64,000 bases of DNA from Actinophytocola sp035634895 (GCF_035634895.1 NZ_DASQCC010000190.1:1-64000); one strand, 5' to 3'; counted from the stretch's first letter, positions 28,442-37,992 are shown. Numbers and translations: made by a program. Notes: generated by a model from the letters alone, not told the origin.

Positions 28442-29973
28442 GCACCAACCCTGAAACGCCCCAGCCCCAACCCCAACATCTGCTCGACTTCGCCCGGTTG
28501 TGGGTCGCCATCCGTCGTGGGCGGCGGTTGTGGCTCACGTTGGCCCTGGTCGGGTTGATCGGCGGCGGAGCGGTCTCGGTGCTCATGCCGCCCGCGCCGT
28601 CCGCCACCACGCGCATCCTCGTCGTGCACGAGGAGGACAGCGCGTCCGACGGCGGCAGCCTCATCCGCACCGACGTCGCGATCATGACGACCACGCGGAT
28701 CGCCGCCGCGGCGCTGGACAAGCTCGGCGTGCGCGACGAGCGGCCGGAGGACTTCCTCAAGGAGTTCCAGGTCGTCGGGCTCACCAACAACATCCTCGAG
28801 GTCACCGTCGAAGGGGTGAGCACCGGCGACGCCGTCCGGCGCGCCAAGGCCCTCGCCGAGGCCTTCATCGCCGACCACGTCGGACGGATCCAGTCGGCCG
28901 CCAAGGCGGACGCCAAGGCCATCACCGACCAGCGGGGCCAGGTGCAGGCCGAGCTCGACCAGGTCAACACCCAGATCACCGGCGCGGAGGCGGCGCAGAC
29001 GGAGACCCAGAACGAGGAGAACGCCCCGCTGCCCAACGCCGCCAACATCGACTCGCTCTACGCCCGCCGGGCCGAGCTGACCAGCCAGGTCTCGCAGCTC
29101 ACCCAGCAGGCCCAGCAGGCCGGCCTCGGCGCCCCCCGCGTCGCCGCCGGCACCCAGATCGTCGACTCGCCGCGGCCCGCCAAGGTCTCGCGCAAGGTCA
29201 CCGCGGCCACGAACGGGGGCATCGGGCTCGTGCTCGGGCTCGTCGTCGGGCTCGCGGCCGCCGCGGTCGGCGGGGTCGTGCGGGACAAGCCGGTGCTGCG
29301 CAAGGACATCGCCGAGCATCTCGGTGCCTCGGTCATCGCGGAGCTGCCCCGGCGCCGGCGCCGGATCCTGCCGGGCAAGAAGGCCGCGCAGACGCGGAAG
29401 CGGGTCGCGGCCACGCTGGTCCGCCTCGTGCGGGACGGGTCCGGGTCGGTCTCGGTGCTGGAGCTGGGGGCCGCGCCACTCGCCGCGGGCCTTGCCACCG
29501 ACGTGGCGGCGGAGCTCGTGAGCAGCCGGTCGGTGGTGCTCGTCGCCGACCCGCCGGAGCGGCTCACGGACGTGCCGGAGGGTGTGCGGGTCGTCGGTGC
29601 CGAGGACACCGCACCACTGCGGTCCGGGGAGGCACGCATCGGGCTCGGGTCCGTCGCGCCGGGCACGGCCTGGACCGACCTGTCGCACCTCGGTGACGAG
29701 ACCCTGCTGGTCGTGCGGGCCGGGTACACCAACACGACCTGGCTGCACACCGTCGCCCGCCAGCTCGCCGACGCCGGCGTCCCGATCATCGGGGTCGTGC
29801 TCGCCGATCCGGACCGGCGGGACAAGTCCGACGGCACGTTGTGGGACGGGTTGCACACCGCGCTGCGCGGCCGGGCCAAGCACAAGCCCGCCAAGACCGT
29901 GAACGGCACGAACGTGCACGACCTCCCCACCAAACGGTTCGCACCGGTTCGGTCCGCCAAGAAGGAAGGCTGA
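28438..29973 (+). CDS. Wzz/CpsC-like polysaccharide chain-length protein, second copy
   Basis: 511 residues. The first helix is at about 31-50 and the second near 258-282 (NGGIGLVLGLVVGLAAAAVG). Between them are a Wzz head (RTDVAIMTTTRIAAAALDKL) and a coiled coil. The cytoplasmic part again resembles a nucleotide-binding fold lacking P-loop residues. Paired Wzz-like proteins without a tyrosine kinase are seen in actinobacterial exopolysaccharide loci and may work as a hetero-oligomer. It is coupled to the first copy by a 4-bp overlap. Confidence 0.8.
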   Translation: MSTNPETPQPQPQHLLDFARLWVAIRRGRRLWLTLALVGLIGGGAVSVLMPPAPSATTRILVVHEEDSASDGGSLIRTDVAIMTTTRIAAAALDKLGVRDERPEDFLKEFQVVGLTNNILEVTVEGVSTGDAVRRAKALAEAFIADHVGRIQSAAKADAKAITDQRGQVQAELDQVNTQITGAEAAQTETQNEENAPLPNAANIDSLYARRAELTSQVSQLTQQAQQAGLGAPRVAAGTQIVDSPRPAKVSRKVTAATNGGIGLVLGLVVGLAAAAVGGVVRDKPVLRKDIAEHLGASVIAELPRRRRRILPGKKAAQTRKRVAATLVRLVRDGSGSVSVLELGAAPLAAGLATDVAAELVSSRSVVLVADPPERLTDVPEGVRVVGAEDTAPLRSGEARIGLGSVAPGTAWTDLSHLGDETLLVVRAGYTNTTWLHTVARQLADAGVPIIGVVLADPDRRDKSDGTLWDGLHTALRGRAKHKPAKTVNGTNVHDLPTKRFAPVRSAKKEG

Positions 29974-29976
29974 GAC

Positions 29977-31869
29977 ATGTGCGGCATCGCAGGCGCCTAC
30001 CTGTGGCCCGACGGCGGGCCGGTCACCGACCGGCTCACCAAGACGCTCGCGCACCGGGGCCCGGACGGGTCCGGGCGCTACAGCCACGCCGCCGGCACGG
30101 GTGACGTCCATCTCGGCCACCGCCGGCTGTCGATCATCGACCTCACCGAGACCGGTGCGCAGCCGATGGTCGTCGACGGCCTGACGCTCACCTACAACGG
30201 CGAGCTGTACAACGCGCCTGCGCTGCGACGGGAGCTCGAGTCGTTCGGCGTCCGCTTCCGCGGCACGTCCGACACCGAGGTGCTGCTGGAGGCGTGGCGG
30301 CACTGGGGCGTGGACTGCCTGCCGCGGCTGCGTGGGATGTTCGCGTTCGGCGTGTTCGACGAGCGGACCGGCGAGCTGACCCTCGCCCGCGACCAGCTCG
30401 GCATCAAGCCACTGTTCTACGTCCGGCGCGGCGGCGGGCTCGTGTTCGCGTCCGAGCTGAAGGCGCTGGCCAACGAGCTGGGCGACCTGACGGTCAACGA
30501 CGCCGCGCTGGTCGCGTCGCTGCTGTACTACTGGGTGCCGGACAGCCGCTGCGCGTACCGGGAGGCCTCGAAGCTGCCGCCGGGGAGCTGGTTGCGGATC
30601 AGGCCGAACGGCTCGGTGGACCAGGGCACGTACTATTCGCTCCGGGACGTCGCGGCCGAGGCCCAGGACTCCGGGCCGGTCGACCTGGGCGCGGTCGTCG
30701 AGGAGTCGACCAGGGCGCACCTGCTGTCGGACGTGCCGGTCGCGACCTTCCTGTCCGGCGGGCTCGACTCCAGCTACCTGACCGCGCTGGCGGCCCGGCA
30801 CAGCCCGGGAATCTCCGCGTACACCATCGGTTTCCGTGCCGAGGACGCGAAGTTCGAGGCCATGCCGGACGACCTGAAGTACGCGCGGGTCGTGGCCGAG
30901 AAGTTCGGCGTCGACCTGCACGAGATCGAGATCGCGCCGCAGGTGCTGGACCTGCTGCCGAAGATGACCTACCACCTGGACGAGCCGATCGGCGATCCCG
31001 CCGCCATCAACACGTTCCTGATCTGCTCGGCGGCCCGCGAGGCCGGCGTGAAGGTGATGCTGTCGGGGATGGGCGCGGACGAGCTGTTCGCCGGTTACCG
31101 CAAGCATCTCGCGAACACGCTCGCGCTGCGGTACCAGAAGGTGCCGGCCGCGTTGCGTTCGCCGCTCAGGTCCGTGGTGGACAGGCTGCCGGTGGCGACG
31201 GCGAACCGCGGCTACCGGTCCGTGCGGTTCGCCAAGCGGTTCCTGTCGTTCGCGGAACTGCCCGAGGAGACCGCGTTCCGGCGCAGCTACACGATGTACG
31301 ACCACGCGGAGCTGACCGGGCTGCTGAACCCGGACCTGCGTGCGACGGTCGACGACGTGCTGACCGAGCACGCGGACACCTACCACGACAACTCGCTTTC
31401 GGACTTCGTGAACCGGATGTGCCTCGCGGACTCGCGGATGTTCCTGCCGGGCCTGAACCTCGCGTACACGGACCGGTCGTCGATGGCGGCGTCCACGGAG
31501 GTCCGGGTGCCGTTCGTGGACGTCGAGGTCGTGAAGGCGGCGTTCTCGATCCCGGGCCGGGAGAAGATCGTGCGCCGGCAGGGAAAGGTCGCGCTGAAGA
31601 AGGCGGCCGAGTCGATCCTGCCGAAGGAGATCGTGTACCGCCCCAAGGGTTTGTTCTCCGCGCCGCTGCGGGCGTGGATGAGCCGTGACCTGGCGCCGCT
31701 GGTGCGCGAGGTCGTGAACGACGGACTCCTGGTGCGCAACGGGTTCCTGCGCCGGGAGGCCCTGCAGCGGATGGTGGCCGAGGACGCCGCCGGGCAGCAG
31801 GACCGGTCGAAGCATCTCTGGCACGTGTTGACGCTCGAGCACTGGTACCGCGGGGCTACCAACAAGTAG
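29977..31869 (+). CDS. asnB: Asparagine synthase (glutamine-hydrolysing), AsnB-like
   Basis: 630 residues with the full two-domain layout. Cys2 is the glutaminase nucleophile (MCGIAGAYLWPDGG), with RLSIIDL and LTYNGELYN in the N-terminal domain. The synthase domain carries the PP-loop SGGLDSS and SGMGADELFAGY. Homologues in polysaccharide clusters probably amidate a sugar acid, such as a uronic acid made by the two dehydrogenases at 18.9-21.7 kb, and do not serve asparagine supply. That role is inferred. It lies four bases after the Wzz2 stop. Confidence 0.88.
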   Translation: MCGIAGAYLWPDGGPVTDRLTKTLAHRGPDGSGRYSHAAGTGDVHLGHRRLSIIDLTETGAQPMVVDGLTLTYNGELYNAPALRRELESFGVRFRGTSDTEVLLEAWRHWGVDCLPRLRGMFAFGVFDERTGELTLARDQLGIKPLFYVRRGGGLVFASELKALANELGDLTVNDAALVASLLYYWVPDSRCAYREASKLPPGSWLRIRPNGSVDQGTYYSLRDVAAEAQDSGPVDLGAVVEESTRAHLLSDVPVATFLSGGLDSSYLTALAARHSPGISAYTIGFRAEDAKFEAMPDDLKYARVVAEKFGVDLHEIEIAPQVLDLLPKMTYHLDEPIGDPAAINTFLICSAAREAGVKVMLSGMGADELFAGYRKHLANTLALRYQKVPAALRSPLRSVVDRLPVATANRGYRSVRFAKRFLSFAELPEETAFRRSYTMYDHAELTGLLNPDLRATVDDVLTEHADTYHDNSLSDFVNRMCLADSRMFLPGLNLAYTDRSSMAASTEVRVPFVDVEVVKAAFSIPGREKIVRRQGKVALKKAAESILPKEIVYRPKGLFSAPLRAWMSRDLAPLVREVVNDGLLVRNGFLRREALQRMVAEDAAGQQDRSKHLWHVLTLEHWYRGATNK

Positions 31870-31881
31870 AAGGAATTGGCC

Positions 31882-34488
31882 TTGAAGCAGGTTGTGCAGA
31901 ACTACAAGAGTGGCGAGTTGGCGCTCCTCGACGTGCCCGAGCCGGCGCGCAAGCCCGGTGGGGTGCTGGTGCGTACCCTGTACTCGCTGATCTCGACCGG
32001 CACCGAGCTGATGAAGGTCAGCGAGGCCAGCAAGTCGTTGCTGGGCAAGGCGAAGGCCCGCCCCGACCAGGTCGCGAAGGTGATGCAGAGCGTCGCGACG
32101 AACGGGCTGGCGGCCACGTACCGGAAGGTGACCAACAAGCTCGACTCGTACACCCCGCTGGGTTACTCACTCTGCGGTATGGTGACGGCGGTCGGCTCGG
32201 GCATCGACGACGTGACGGTCGGTGACCTGGTGTCGTGCGCGGGCAACGAGCACGCGCTGCACGCCGAGGTCAACTGGGTGCCGAAGAACCTGTACGCGCG
32301 GGTGCCCGCGCGCCTCGATCCGCGGCACGCGGCGTTCGGGACCGTCGGGGCGATCGCGATGCAGGGGGTGCGGCGGGGCGAGCCGGCACTGGGCGACGTC
32401 GCGCTGGTGATCGGTCTGGGGCTGATCGGCCAGCTGGTGGTGCAGTTGCTGGTGGCGTCCGGCGTGAAGGTGGTCGGGGTGGACCCGGACCCGTCGCGGT
32501 GCGCGCTGGCGGAGTCGGTCGGGGCGGCGGTGTGCGCGGCGCCGGGGTCGGATGTCGTGGACATGGCGGTGGCCGAGCTGACCAACGGGTTCGGCGTCGA
32601 CCAGGTCTACCTGGCGGCGGGCGGTTCGACGAACCAGCCGGTCGAGCTGGCGGCGAAGCTGGCGCGGGACCGCGGGACCGTGGTGGACATCGGGAAGTGC
32701 AGTCTCGACCTGCCGTGGAACGCGTACTACGAGAAGGAGCTGAGCGTCCGGTTCTCCCGGTCGTACGGGCCGGGACGGTACGACGCGTCGTACGAGCTGG
32801 AGGGGCGCGACTACCCGATCGGGTACGTGCGGTGGACCGAGCAGCGGAACCTGGAGTGCTTCCTGGACCTCGCGGCACGCGACAAGATCGACGTGGCGCC
32901 GCTGATCTCGCACGTGGCGTCGTTCGACGACGCGGTGGAGACGTACCGCGCACTGAACGAGGGCGAACTGAAGGCAGTGGCCGTCCTGTTCGGCTACCCG
33001 CAACCGTCCGCCCCGGAATTGTCGGTGCCCGCTGGTAGCGTTGAAAACGGGGGGCCCCCGCACGCGCGAAAGGGACTTTCGCACGAGACTGTCGAGATTG
33101 TCGAGATTGCGCCGGGCTCGGACGCGCAGGATCCGGAATTGTCGGACCACTCCGGTAATGTTGAAAACGGGGGACCCCCGGGCGGCGCACCAATGGGACT
33201 TTCGCTTGAGGTTGACTCGAAAGAGTCGGTCAGCGGTGTTCTCGACGATGGCGATGGGCACGGCGATGGGCACGGCGATGGGCACGGCGATGGGGCCACG
33301 GTCGGGGACGGTCGTTCCTTCGTCGGTGAGCGGGATGTCGAGACCGATGACTCGCTGACGGAACTTTCGCTCGACGACAAGACCGCTGGTTTGGCGGCGA
33401 GCGGCGTTCAGGAAACGGAATTGTCGGTCCCCGCTGGTAGCGTTGAAAACGGGGGGCCCCCGCACGTGCGAAAGGGACTTTCGCGTGGGGTGCAGCCGGT
33501 CAGGGTGCCGAAATCCACTGTTCGGGTTGGGTTCATCGGGGCTGGTAACTACGCGACGTCGATGCTGTTGCCCCATCTGGTGGACAACGACGCCGTCAAG
33601 CTCGACCGGGTCGTCACGACCTCCGCGCTCTCCGCGGCCAACGCCAAGCGGAAGTTCGGGTTCGCCGACGCCAGTACCGACCTCGACGCGCTCATCGACG
33701 ACGACGCCATCGACGCGATCTTCGTCGTCACCCGCCACAGCACGCACGCGGACCTGACGATCCGTGCCCTCGAGGCCGGCAAGGCCGTCTTCGTCGAGAA
33801 GCCGCTCGCCCTGACCAACGACGAGCTGGCCCGCATCCTGGCCACCGTCGAGAAGACCGGCAACGACCGGCTCCAGGTCGGCTTCAACCGCCGGTTCGCG
33901 CCCCTGCTCAACGAGGCCAGGATCCGCTTCGGCCGCCGGATCGGGCCGGCGTCCATCCGCTACCTCGTCAACGCGGGCCGGCTCGACGGCAACAGCTGGT
34001 ACACCCACGACGCCGAGGGCACCCGCTTCGCCGGGGAGGGCGGCCACTTCATCGACACCGTCTCCTGGCTGGTCGGGGACGACCCCACCACCGTCTACGC
34101 GGCCGCCACCCCCGGCCAGAAGGACCTCCAGACGGTCCTGCACTACCCGGACGGCTCGACCGCCACGATCACCTACGCCACCAGCGGCTCCTCGCAGTTC
34201 CAGAAGGAGACCGTCGATCTCACGGCCGACGGCAAGGTGCTCAGGTTCGACGACTTCGCCCGCGCCGCCGTGTTCGGTCGCAAGAAGTGGGCCAGCTCAC
34301 GCATCCCCAAGGGCCGCGACAAGGGCCAGGCGACCGAGGTGCGCGAGTTCCTGAAGGCGATCACGACCGGCGCCCCCATGCCCGTCCCGCTCGAGTCCCT
34401 CGTGGCCACCACGCGCGCCACCCTCGCCGTCGAAGCCAGCCTCAACACCGGTGCGCCGGTCCGTATAGAAGCCGAGTCCACCCCATGA
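31882..34488 (+). CDS. Bi-domain oxidoreductase: zinc-type alcohol dehydrogenase fused to Gfo/Idh/MocA
   Basis: 868 residues. TTG 31882 (MKQVVQNYKSGEL) is chosen because AGAAGGA lies at the right spacing; a TTG two codons earlier is too close. Residues 1-373 form an MDR-type dehydrogenase (LGYSLCGMVTAVGSG, LVIGLGLIGQLVVQL). Residues ~548-868 are a Gfo/Idh/MocA oxidoreductase (VRVGFIGAGNYATSM, VFVEKPLALTNDEL, AGEGGHFIDTVSWL). This fusion is a known exopolysaccharide-locus enzyme acting on nucleotide sugars. Homologues run at about 700-720 residues by my recollection. The excess is a ~170-residue linker built partly from repeated DNA (see repeats at 33.0-33.5 kb). Confidence 0.88.
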   Translation: MKQVVQNYKSGELALLDVPEPARKPGGVLVRTLYSLISTGTELMKVSEASKSLLGKAKARPDQVAKVMQSVATNGLAATYRKVTNKLDSYTPLGYSLCGMVTAVGSGIDDVTVGDLVSCAGNEHALHAEVNWVPKNLYARVPARLDPRHAAFGTVGAIAMQGVRRGEPALGDVALVIGLGLIGQLVVQLLVASGVKVVGVDPDPSRCALAESVGAAVCAAPGSDVVDMAVAELTNGFGVDQVYLAAGGSTNQPVELAAKLARDRGTVVDIGKCSLDLPWNAYYEKELSVRFSRSYGPGRYDASYELEGRDYPIGYVRWTEQRNLECFLDLAARDKIDVAPLISHVASFDDAVETYRALNEGELKAVAVLFGYPQPSAPELSVPAGSVENGGPPHARKGLSHETVEIVEIAPGSDAQDPELSDHSGNVENGGPPGGAPMGLSLEVDSKESVSGVLDDGDGHGDGHGDGHGDGATVGDGRSFVGERDVETDDSLTELSLDDKTAGLAASGVQETELSVPAGSVENGGPPHVRKGLSRGVQPVRVPKSTVRVGFIGAGNYATSMLLPHLVDNDAVKLDRVVTTSALSAANAKRKFGFADASTDLDALIDDDAIDAIFVVTRHSTHADLTIRALEAGKAVFVEKPLALTNDELARILATVEKTGNDRLQVGFNRRFAPLLNEARIRFGRRIGPASIRYLVNAGRLDGNSWYTHDAEGTRFAGEGGHFIDTVSWLVGDDPTTVYAAATPGQKDLQTVLHYPDGSTATITYATSGSSQFQKETVDLTADGKVLRFDDFARAAVFGRKKWASSRIPKGRDKGQATEVREFLKAITTGAPMPVPLESLVATTRATLAVEASLNTGAPVRIEAESTP
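33015..33082. repeat. 68-bp element, copy 1, inside the oxidoreductase linker
   Basis: Starts GGAATTGTCGGTGCCCGCTG and ends AAAGGGACTTTCGC, with a GGGGGCCCCC palindrome in the middle. It is in frame and encodes ELSVPAGSVENGGPPHARKG. Copy 3 differs at two positions. It resembles a dispersed intergenic-type repeat that has become coding. Confidence 0.85.
33135..33205. repeat. 68-bp element, copy 2 (diverged, 71 bp)
   Basis: Starts GGAATTGTCGGACCACTCCG, shares GTTGAAAACGGGGG and CCCCCG and ends GGGACTTTCGC. It is diverged in the middle and three bases longer, so the frame is kept. It encodes ELSDHSGNVENGGPPGGAPM. Confidence 0.8.
33250..33294. repeat. 12-bp tandem repeat coding for Gly-Asp-Gly-His
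   Basis: GGCGATGGGCAC occurs three times from 33250 with a fourth partial copy to 33294, in frame, giving GDGHGDGHGDGHGDG. It is expected to be slippage-prone and changes linker length in 4-residue steps. Confidence 0.9.
33417..33484. repeat. 68-bp element, copy 3, inside the oxidoreductase linker
   Basis: Identical to copy 1 at 66 of 68 positions and in the same frame (ELSVPAGSVENGGPPHVRKG). The copies 1 and 3 lie 402 bp apart in direct orientation, so recombination between them would delete 134 codons without a frameshift. Confidence 0.85.
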
Positions 34489-36446
34489 GACCCACCTGGT
34501 ACCTGCGCCGGCTCTCCCGCATGGGCCCGCGTGAGATGGCCGGCCGTGCGGTCGTCGCCGCCCGCATCCACCGGTGGCGGCGGGTGCTCGACGAGGCGGG
34601 TTCGATGACCGCCGTCTGGCTGCCCAACCGGCGGTTCCGGCCCGTGCTGCCCGACCAGGCGCTCGCCGCCGTGCCGCAGAAGGCGAAGGACCGGCTCGTC
34701 AGCACCGCCGACGAGCTGATGTCCGGCCACGCGGAGTACTTCGGCGTCGGCCGCGACGACATGGTCGACCCGGACTGGTCGTGGGACCCCAGGACCGGCC
34801 GGCGCGCGCCGACCGACCGCTACGCCTTCGACATCCCCTACCGCGACGAGCATGCCGTCGGGGACATCAAGCAGCTCTGGGAGCTCTCGCGCCACCAGCA
34901 CCTCACGGTCCTCGCCACGGCCTACGCGCTGACCGGCGAGGAACGGTACGCCGAACGCGTCGCCGAACACCTCCGCTCCTGGTGGGCCGCGAACCCGCCG
35001 CTGCGGGGGGTGCACTGGGTCAGCGGCATCGAGCTGGGCGTCCGGCTCATCTCCTGGGTCTGGACACGCCGGCTGCTCGACCGCTGGTCCGGGGCCACCG
35101 CCCTCTTCGAGGAGAACCCCGACGCGCTGCACCAGATCTGGCACCACCAGCGCTGGCTCGCGGCGCTCGGCAGCCACGGCTCGTCGGCCAACAACCACGT
35201 GATCGCCGAGGCCGCCGGGCAGCTCGTCGCCGCGAGCGCGTTCGACTGGTTCCCGGAGACGCCGACGTGGCGGGAGAGCGCGCTGCGGCTGCTCGACGAG
35301 CAGCTGCACCGCAACACGTTCGCGTCCGGGCTCAACCGGGAGCTGGCGACGGAGTACCACGGGCTCGTCCTCGAGCTCGGCGTCGCGGGGGCCGTCGAGG
35401 CGGACGCCGCCGGGATCACCGTGCCGGACACGACCTGGCTCGTGCTCATGCGGATGTGTGACGCGCTCGCCGCGATCGTCGACACGAAGGCGAACCCGCC
35501 CCGGCAGGGCGACGCGGACGACGGGCACGGCCTGATCGTCGACGGCGCGGGCTCGCACCGGTGGTCCAGCCTGCTGCACACCGGCGACGTGCTGTTCGGC
35601 CGGCAGCAGTGGTGGCCCCGGCTGTCCGCCGACGACATCCGGACGCCGCTCATCGCCGCGCTGTGCGGCGGCGTGCAGGCCGACGCCGTGCGCCCGGCCG
35701 AGCGGCCGACGCACCTCGCCGACGCCGGCATGACGATCATGCGCACCACCGACACGCTCGGCGAGATCTGGTGCCGCTGCGACGGCGGCCCGCACGGGTT
35801 CCTGTCGATCGCCGCGCACGCGCACGCCGACGCGCTGTCGGTGGAGATCCGGCACGAGGGCGTCGACATCCTCGCGGACCCCGGAACCTACTGCTACCAC
35901 GGGCAACCCCAGTGGCGCAGCTACTTCCGGTCCACGCTCGCGCACAACACGCTGGAGCTCGACGGCCGCAACCAGTCCCAGTCCGGCGGCCCGTTCATGT
36001 GGACGCGGCACGCGCGAACGAACGTGCTGGTGGCCAACGGCGCCAGGTGGACGGCCGAGCACGACGGGTACTCGCGTGGCCGGGAGCCCGCGGCGCACCG
36101 CAGGACCGTGCACCTGGACCAGGACCGCCGCGAGGTGCGGTTGCAGGACGAGGTACGGGCACCGAACGCGCGGGACTGCCGGCTCGCGTTCCACCTGGGG
36201 CCGAAGGTCACCGCGGTGCTCGACGGGAGCTCCGCGGTGCTGTCCTGGGGTGACCGCACGGCGTCGCTGACGCTGCCGGACGCGCTGACCTGGACCGCGC
36301 ACCGCGGCGAGGAGAACCCGCCGCTCGGCTGGTACTCCGGCGAGTTCGGCCGCCGCGAGCCGGCCACGACGCTCGTGGGCACCGGCCGCGCCGGTGGGCC
36401 GCGCCAGAACCCGCTGGTCACGGTCATCCGGTTCCACGACTCATGA
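34485..36446 (+). CDS. Heparinase II/III-family polysaccharide lyase-like protein
   Basis: 653 residues; the ATG overlaps the previous stop (ATGA). The N-terminal half is an (alpha/alpha)n toroid of the alginate-lyase/heparinase type (GVHWVSGIELGVRLISWVW, GSSANNHVIAEAAG). The C-terminal beta-sandwich has the family motif HAHADALSVEIRHEGVDILA and DPGTYCY. No signal peptide is visible. Members encoded in exopolysaccharide operons may trim or edit the polymer; without a signal peptide a cytoplasmic or non-classically exported role must be considered. Confidence 0.85.
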   Translation: MRPTWYLRRLSRMGPREMAGRAVVAARIHRWRRVLDEAGSMTAVWLPNRRFRPVLPDQALAAVPQKAKDRLVSTADELMSGHAEYFGVGRDDMVDPDWSWDPRTGRRAPTDRYAFDIPYRDEHAVGDIKQLWELSRHQHLTVLATAYALTGEERYAERVAEHLRSWWAANPPLRGVHWVSGIELGVRLISWVWTRRLLDRWSGATALFEENPDALHQIWHHQRWLAALGSHGSSANNHVIAEAAGQLVAASAFDWFPETPTWRESALRLLDEQLHRNTFASGLNRELATEYHGLVLELGVAGAVEADAAGITVPDTTWLVLMRMCDALAAIVDTKANPPRQGDADDGHGLIVDGAGSHRWSSLLHTGDVLFGRQQWWPRLSADDIRTPLIAALCGGVQADAVRPAERPTHLADAGMTIMRTTDTLGEIWCRCDGGPHGFLSIAAHAHADALSVEIRHEGVDILADPGTYCYHGQPQWRSYFRSTLAHNTLELDGRNQSQSGGPFMWTRHARTNVLVANGARWTAEHDGYSRGREPAAHRRTVHLDQDRREVRLQDEVRAPNARDCRLAFHLGPKVTAVLDGSSAVLSWGDRTASLTLPDALTWTAHRGEENPPLGWYSGEFGRREPATTLVGTGRAGGPRQNPLVTVIRFHDS

Positions 36447-37987
36447 CGACGCGGCGTGCCATGAAGAACCCTTTCAGTGCCCCGAGGCGGTCGGTCAGGG
36501 CAGGTGTCCTGGCCGTGGTGGTGGCGCTCGGGACGACGGCATGCACGGCCAGTCCGACGGCCGACAGCGACACCGGGGTGCCCAGGGCACCGACCGGCAC
36601 CGTCGCGGCCGTGTGCGGGCACACGAAACCCGGGCCCGGGAAGGCGCCGGCGGGCGCGGTCGAGGTGGACCCGGACGTCCCGGGCGCGCTGTCCGCGAAG
36701 ACCAAGCAGTACCCGGCGGGCACGACGTTCTGGCTGGCGCCGGGCACCCACACGCTCGGCGACGGCGAGTTCGACTCGGTGCAGGTCAAGGACGGCGACG
36801 CCTACCTCGGCGCGCCCGGCGCGATCCTGGACGGCAGGCGGCTCAACAAGTACGCGTTCACCTCCGAGTCGACCGACGTGACGATCCGCGGCCTGACGGT
36901 CCGCGGTTTCGTGCCGCCGCAGGACGAGGGCGTGGTCAACCACGACTCCGGGGACGGCTGGCTGATCGAGGACAACACCATCGAGAACAACGAGGGCGCG
37001 GCGCTGATGGCCGGCTCTCGGCAGCAGGTGCGCGGGAACTGCCTGAAGGACAACGGACAGTACGGCCTCAACGCCTACAAGGACGGCGACCTGACCGACC
37101 TCGTGCTGGAGGGCAACGAGATCACCGGCAACAACACCAGCGACTGGGAGTCGAAGGTCGAGGGTTGCGGCTGCACCGGCGGCGTGAAGTTCTGGGCCGT
37201 CGACAAGGCCGACGTGCGGAACAACTGGGTGCACGACAACCGTGGCACCGGACTGTGGGCGGACACGAACAACAACGACTTCCTCATCGAGGGCAACCTC
37301 ATCGAGAACAACGACGGCCCGGCGATCACCTACGAGATCAGCTACAACGCGGTGATCCGCGCGAACACCATGCGCCGCAACAACCTCGTCGAGGGCCGCA
37401 AGTTCGCCGCGAACGGCGACAGCTTCCCGTCCTCGGCGGTCTACCTGTCCGAGTCCGGCGGGGAGCCGAGGGTCCCGGCCCGCACGACGAAGATCGACTT
37501 CTACGGCAACGTGATGACGGACAACTGGTCCGGCGTCACGCTGTGGGAGAACGCCGACCGGTTCTGCAACAGCCCGGCCAACACCTCCGGCGGCAGCTGT
37601 ACCCGGCTGGTGCACGACCAGGAGCGCTGCGGGCAACCGGCCATCGCGAGCAAACCGCTGTACGACGACTGCCGGTGGAAGACCCAGAACGTCGACATCC
37701 ACGACAACACGTTCTCCGTGGACCCGAGGTCCATCGGCTGCAGCGCCCTGTGTGCGCGGATGGCGGTGCTCTCGAACTACGGCACGTTCCCGAAGTGGTC
37801 GCCGTACATGGGGGACGCGGTGCAGCAGGCCATCACGTTCACCCAGCACAACACGTGGCGCGACAACCACTACACCGGGCCGTGGTCCTTCATGTCGAAG
37901 GACACCAGCCACGTCATCCACCCCTCGCAGTGGCAGTCGGCGCCGTACTCGCAGGACCGCGACTCGAGCTTCGTGCAGGGGGGTTGA
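36443..37987 (+). CDS. Right-handed parallel beta-helix protein, exported (probable lipoprotein)
   Basis: 514 residues; the start overlaps the previous stop. The signal region VRAGVLAVVVALGTTAC suggests a lipoprotein, although the lipobox is weak. The rest is built of pectate-lyase-like parallel beta-helix coils with repeated IENN-type rungs (WLIEDNTIENNEGAAL, FLIEGNLIENNDGPA, VDIHDNTFSV). Such folds bind or cleave acidic polysaccharides (epimerases, lyases). A mannuronan epimerase-like or lyase role on the locus polymer is plausible but unproved. Confidence 0.82.
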   Translation: MTTRRAMKNPFSAPRRSVRAGVLAVVVALGTTACTASPTADSDTGVPRAPTGTVAAVCGHTKPGPGKAPAGAVEVDPDVPGALSAKTKQYPAGTTFWLAPGTHTLGDGEFDSVQVKDGDAYLGAPGAILDGRRLNKYAFTSESTDVTIRGLTVRGFVPPQDEGVVNHDSGDGWLIEDNTIENNEGAALMAGSRQQVRGNCLKDNGQYGLNAYKDGDLTDLVLEGNEITGNNTSDWESKVEGCGCTGGVKFWAVDKADVRNNWVHDNRGTGLWADTNNNDFLIEGNLIENNDGPAITYEISYNAVIRANTMRRNNLVEGRKFAANGDSFPSSAVYLSESGGEPRVPARTTKIDFYGNVMTDNWSGVTLWENADRFCNSPANTSGGSCTRLVHDQERCGQPAIASKPLYDDCRWKTQNVDIHDNTFSVDPRSIGCSALCARMAVLSNYGTFPKWSPYMGDAVQQAITFTQHNTWRDNHYTGPWSFMSKDTSHVIHPSQWQSAPYSQDRDSSFVQGG

Positions 37988-37992
37988 CGGCC

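Noticed and set aside
27913..31842. A minus-strand open frame of about 1300 codons opposite Wzz2 and asparagine synthase
   Set aside because: It has the Arg/His/Pro-rich composition of an antisense shadow of GC-rich genes and no domain; the plus strand genes have clear motifs.
33250..33294. Short regular repeats that might suggest a CRISPR array
   Set aside because: They are perfect 12-bp in-frame tandem units without spacers, coding for GDGH; no cas genes exist in the window.
32167..34143. A minus-strand open frame of ~650 codons opposite the bi-domain oxidoreductase
   Set aside because: Antisense shadow; composition is low-complexity and no ribosome site or motif is seen.
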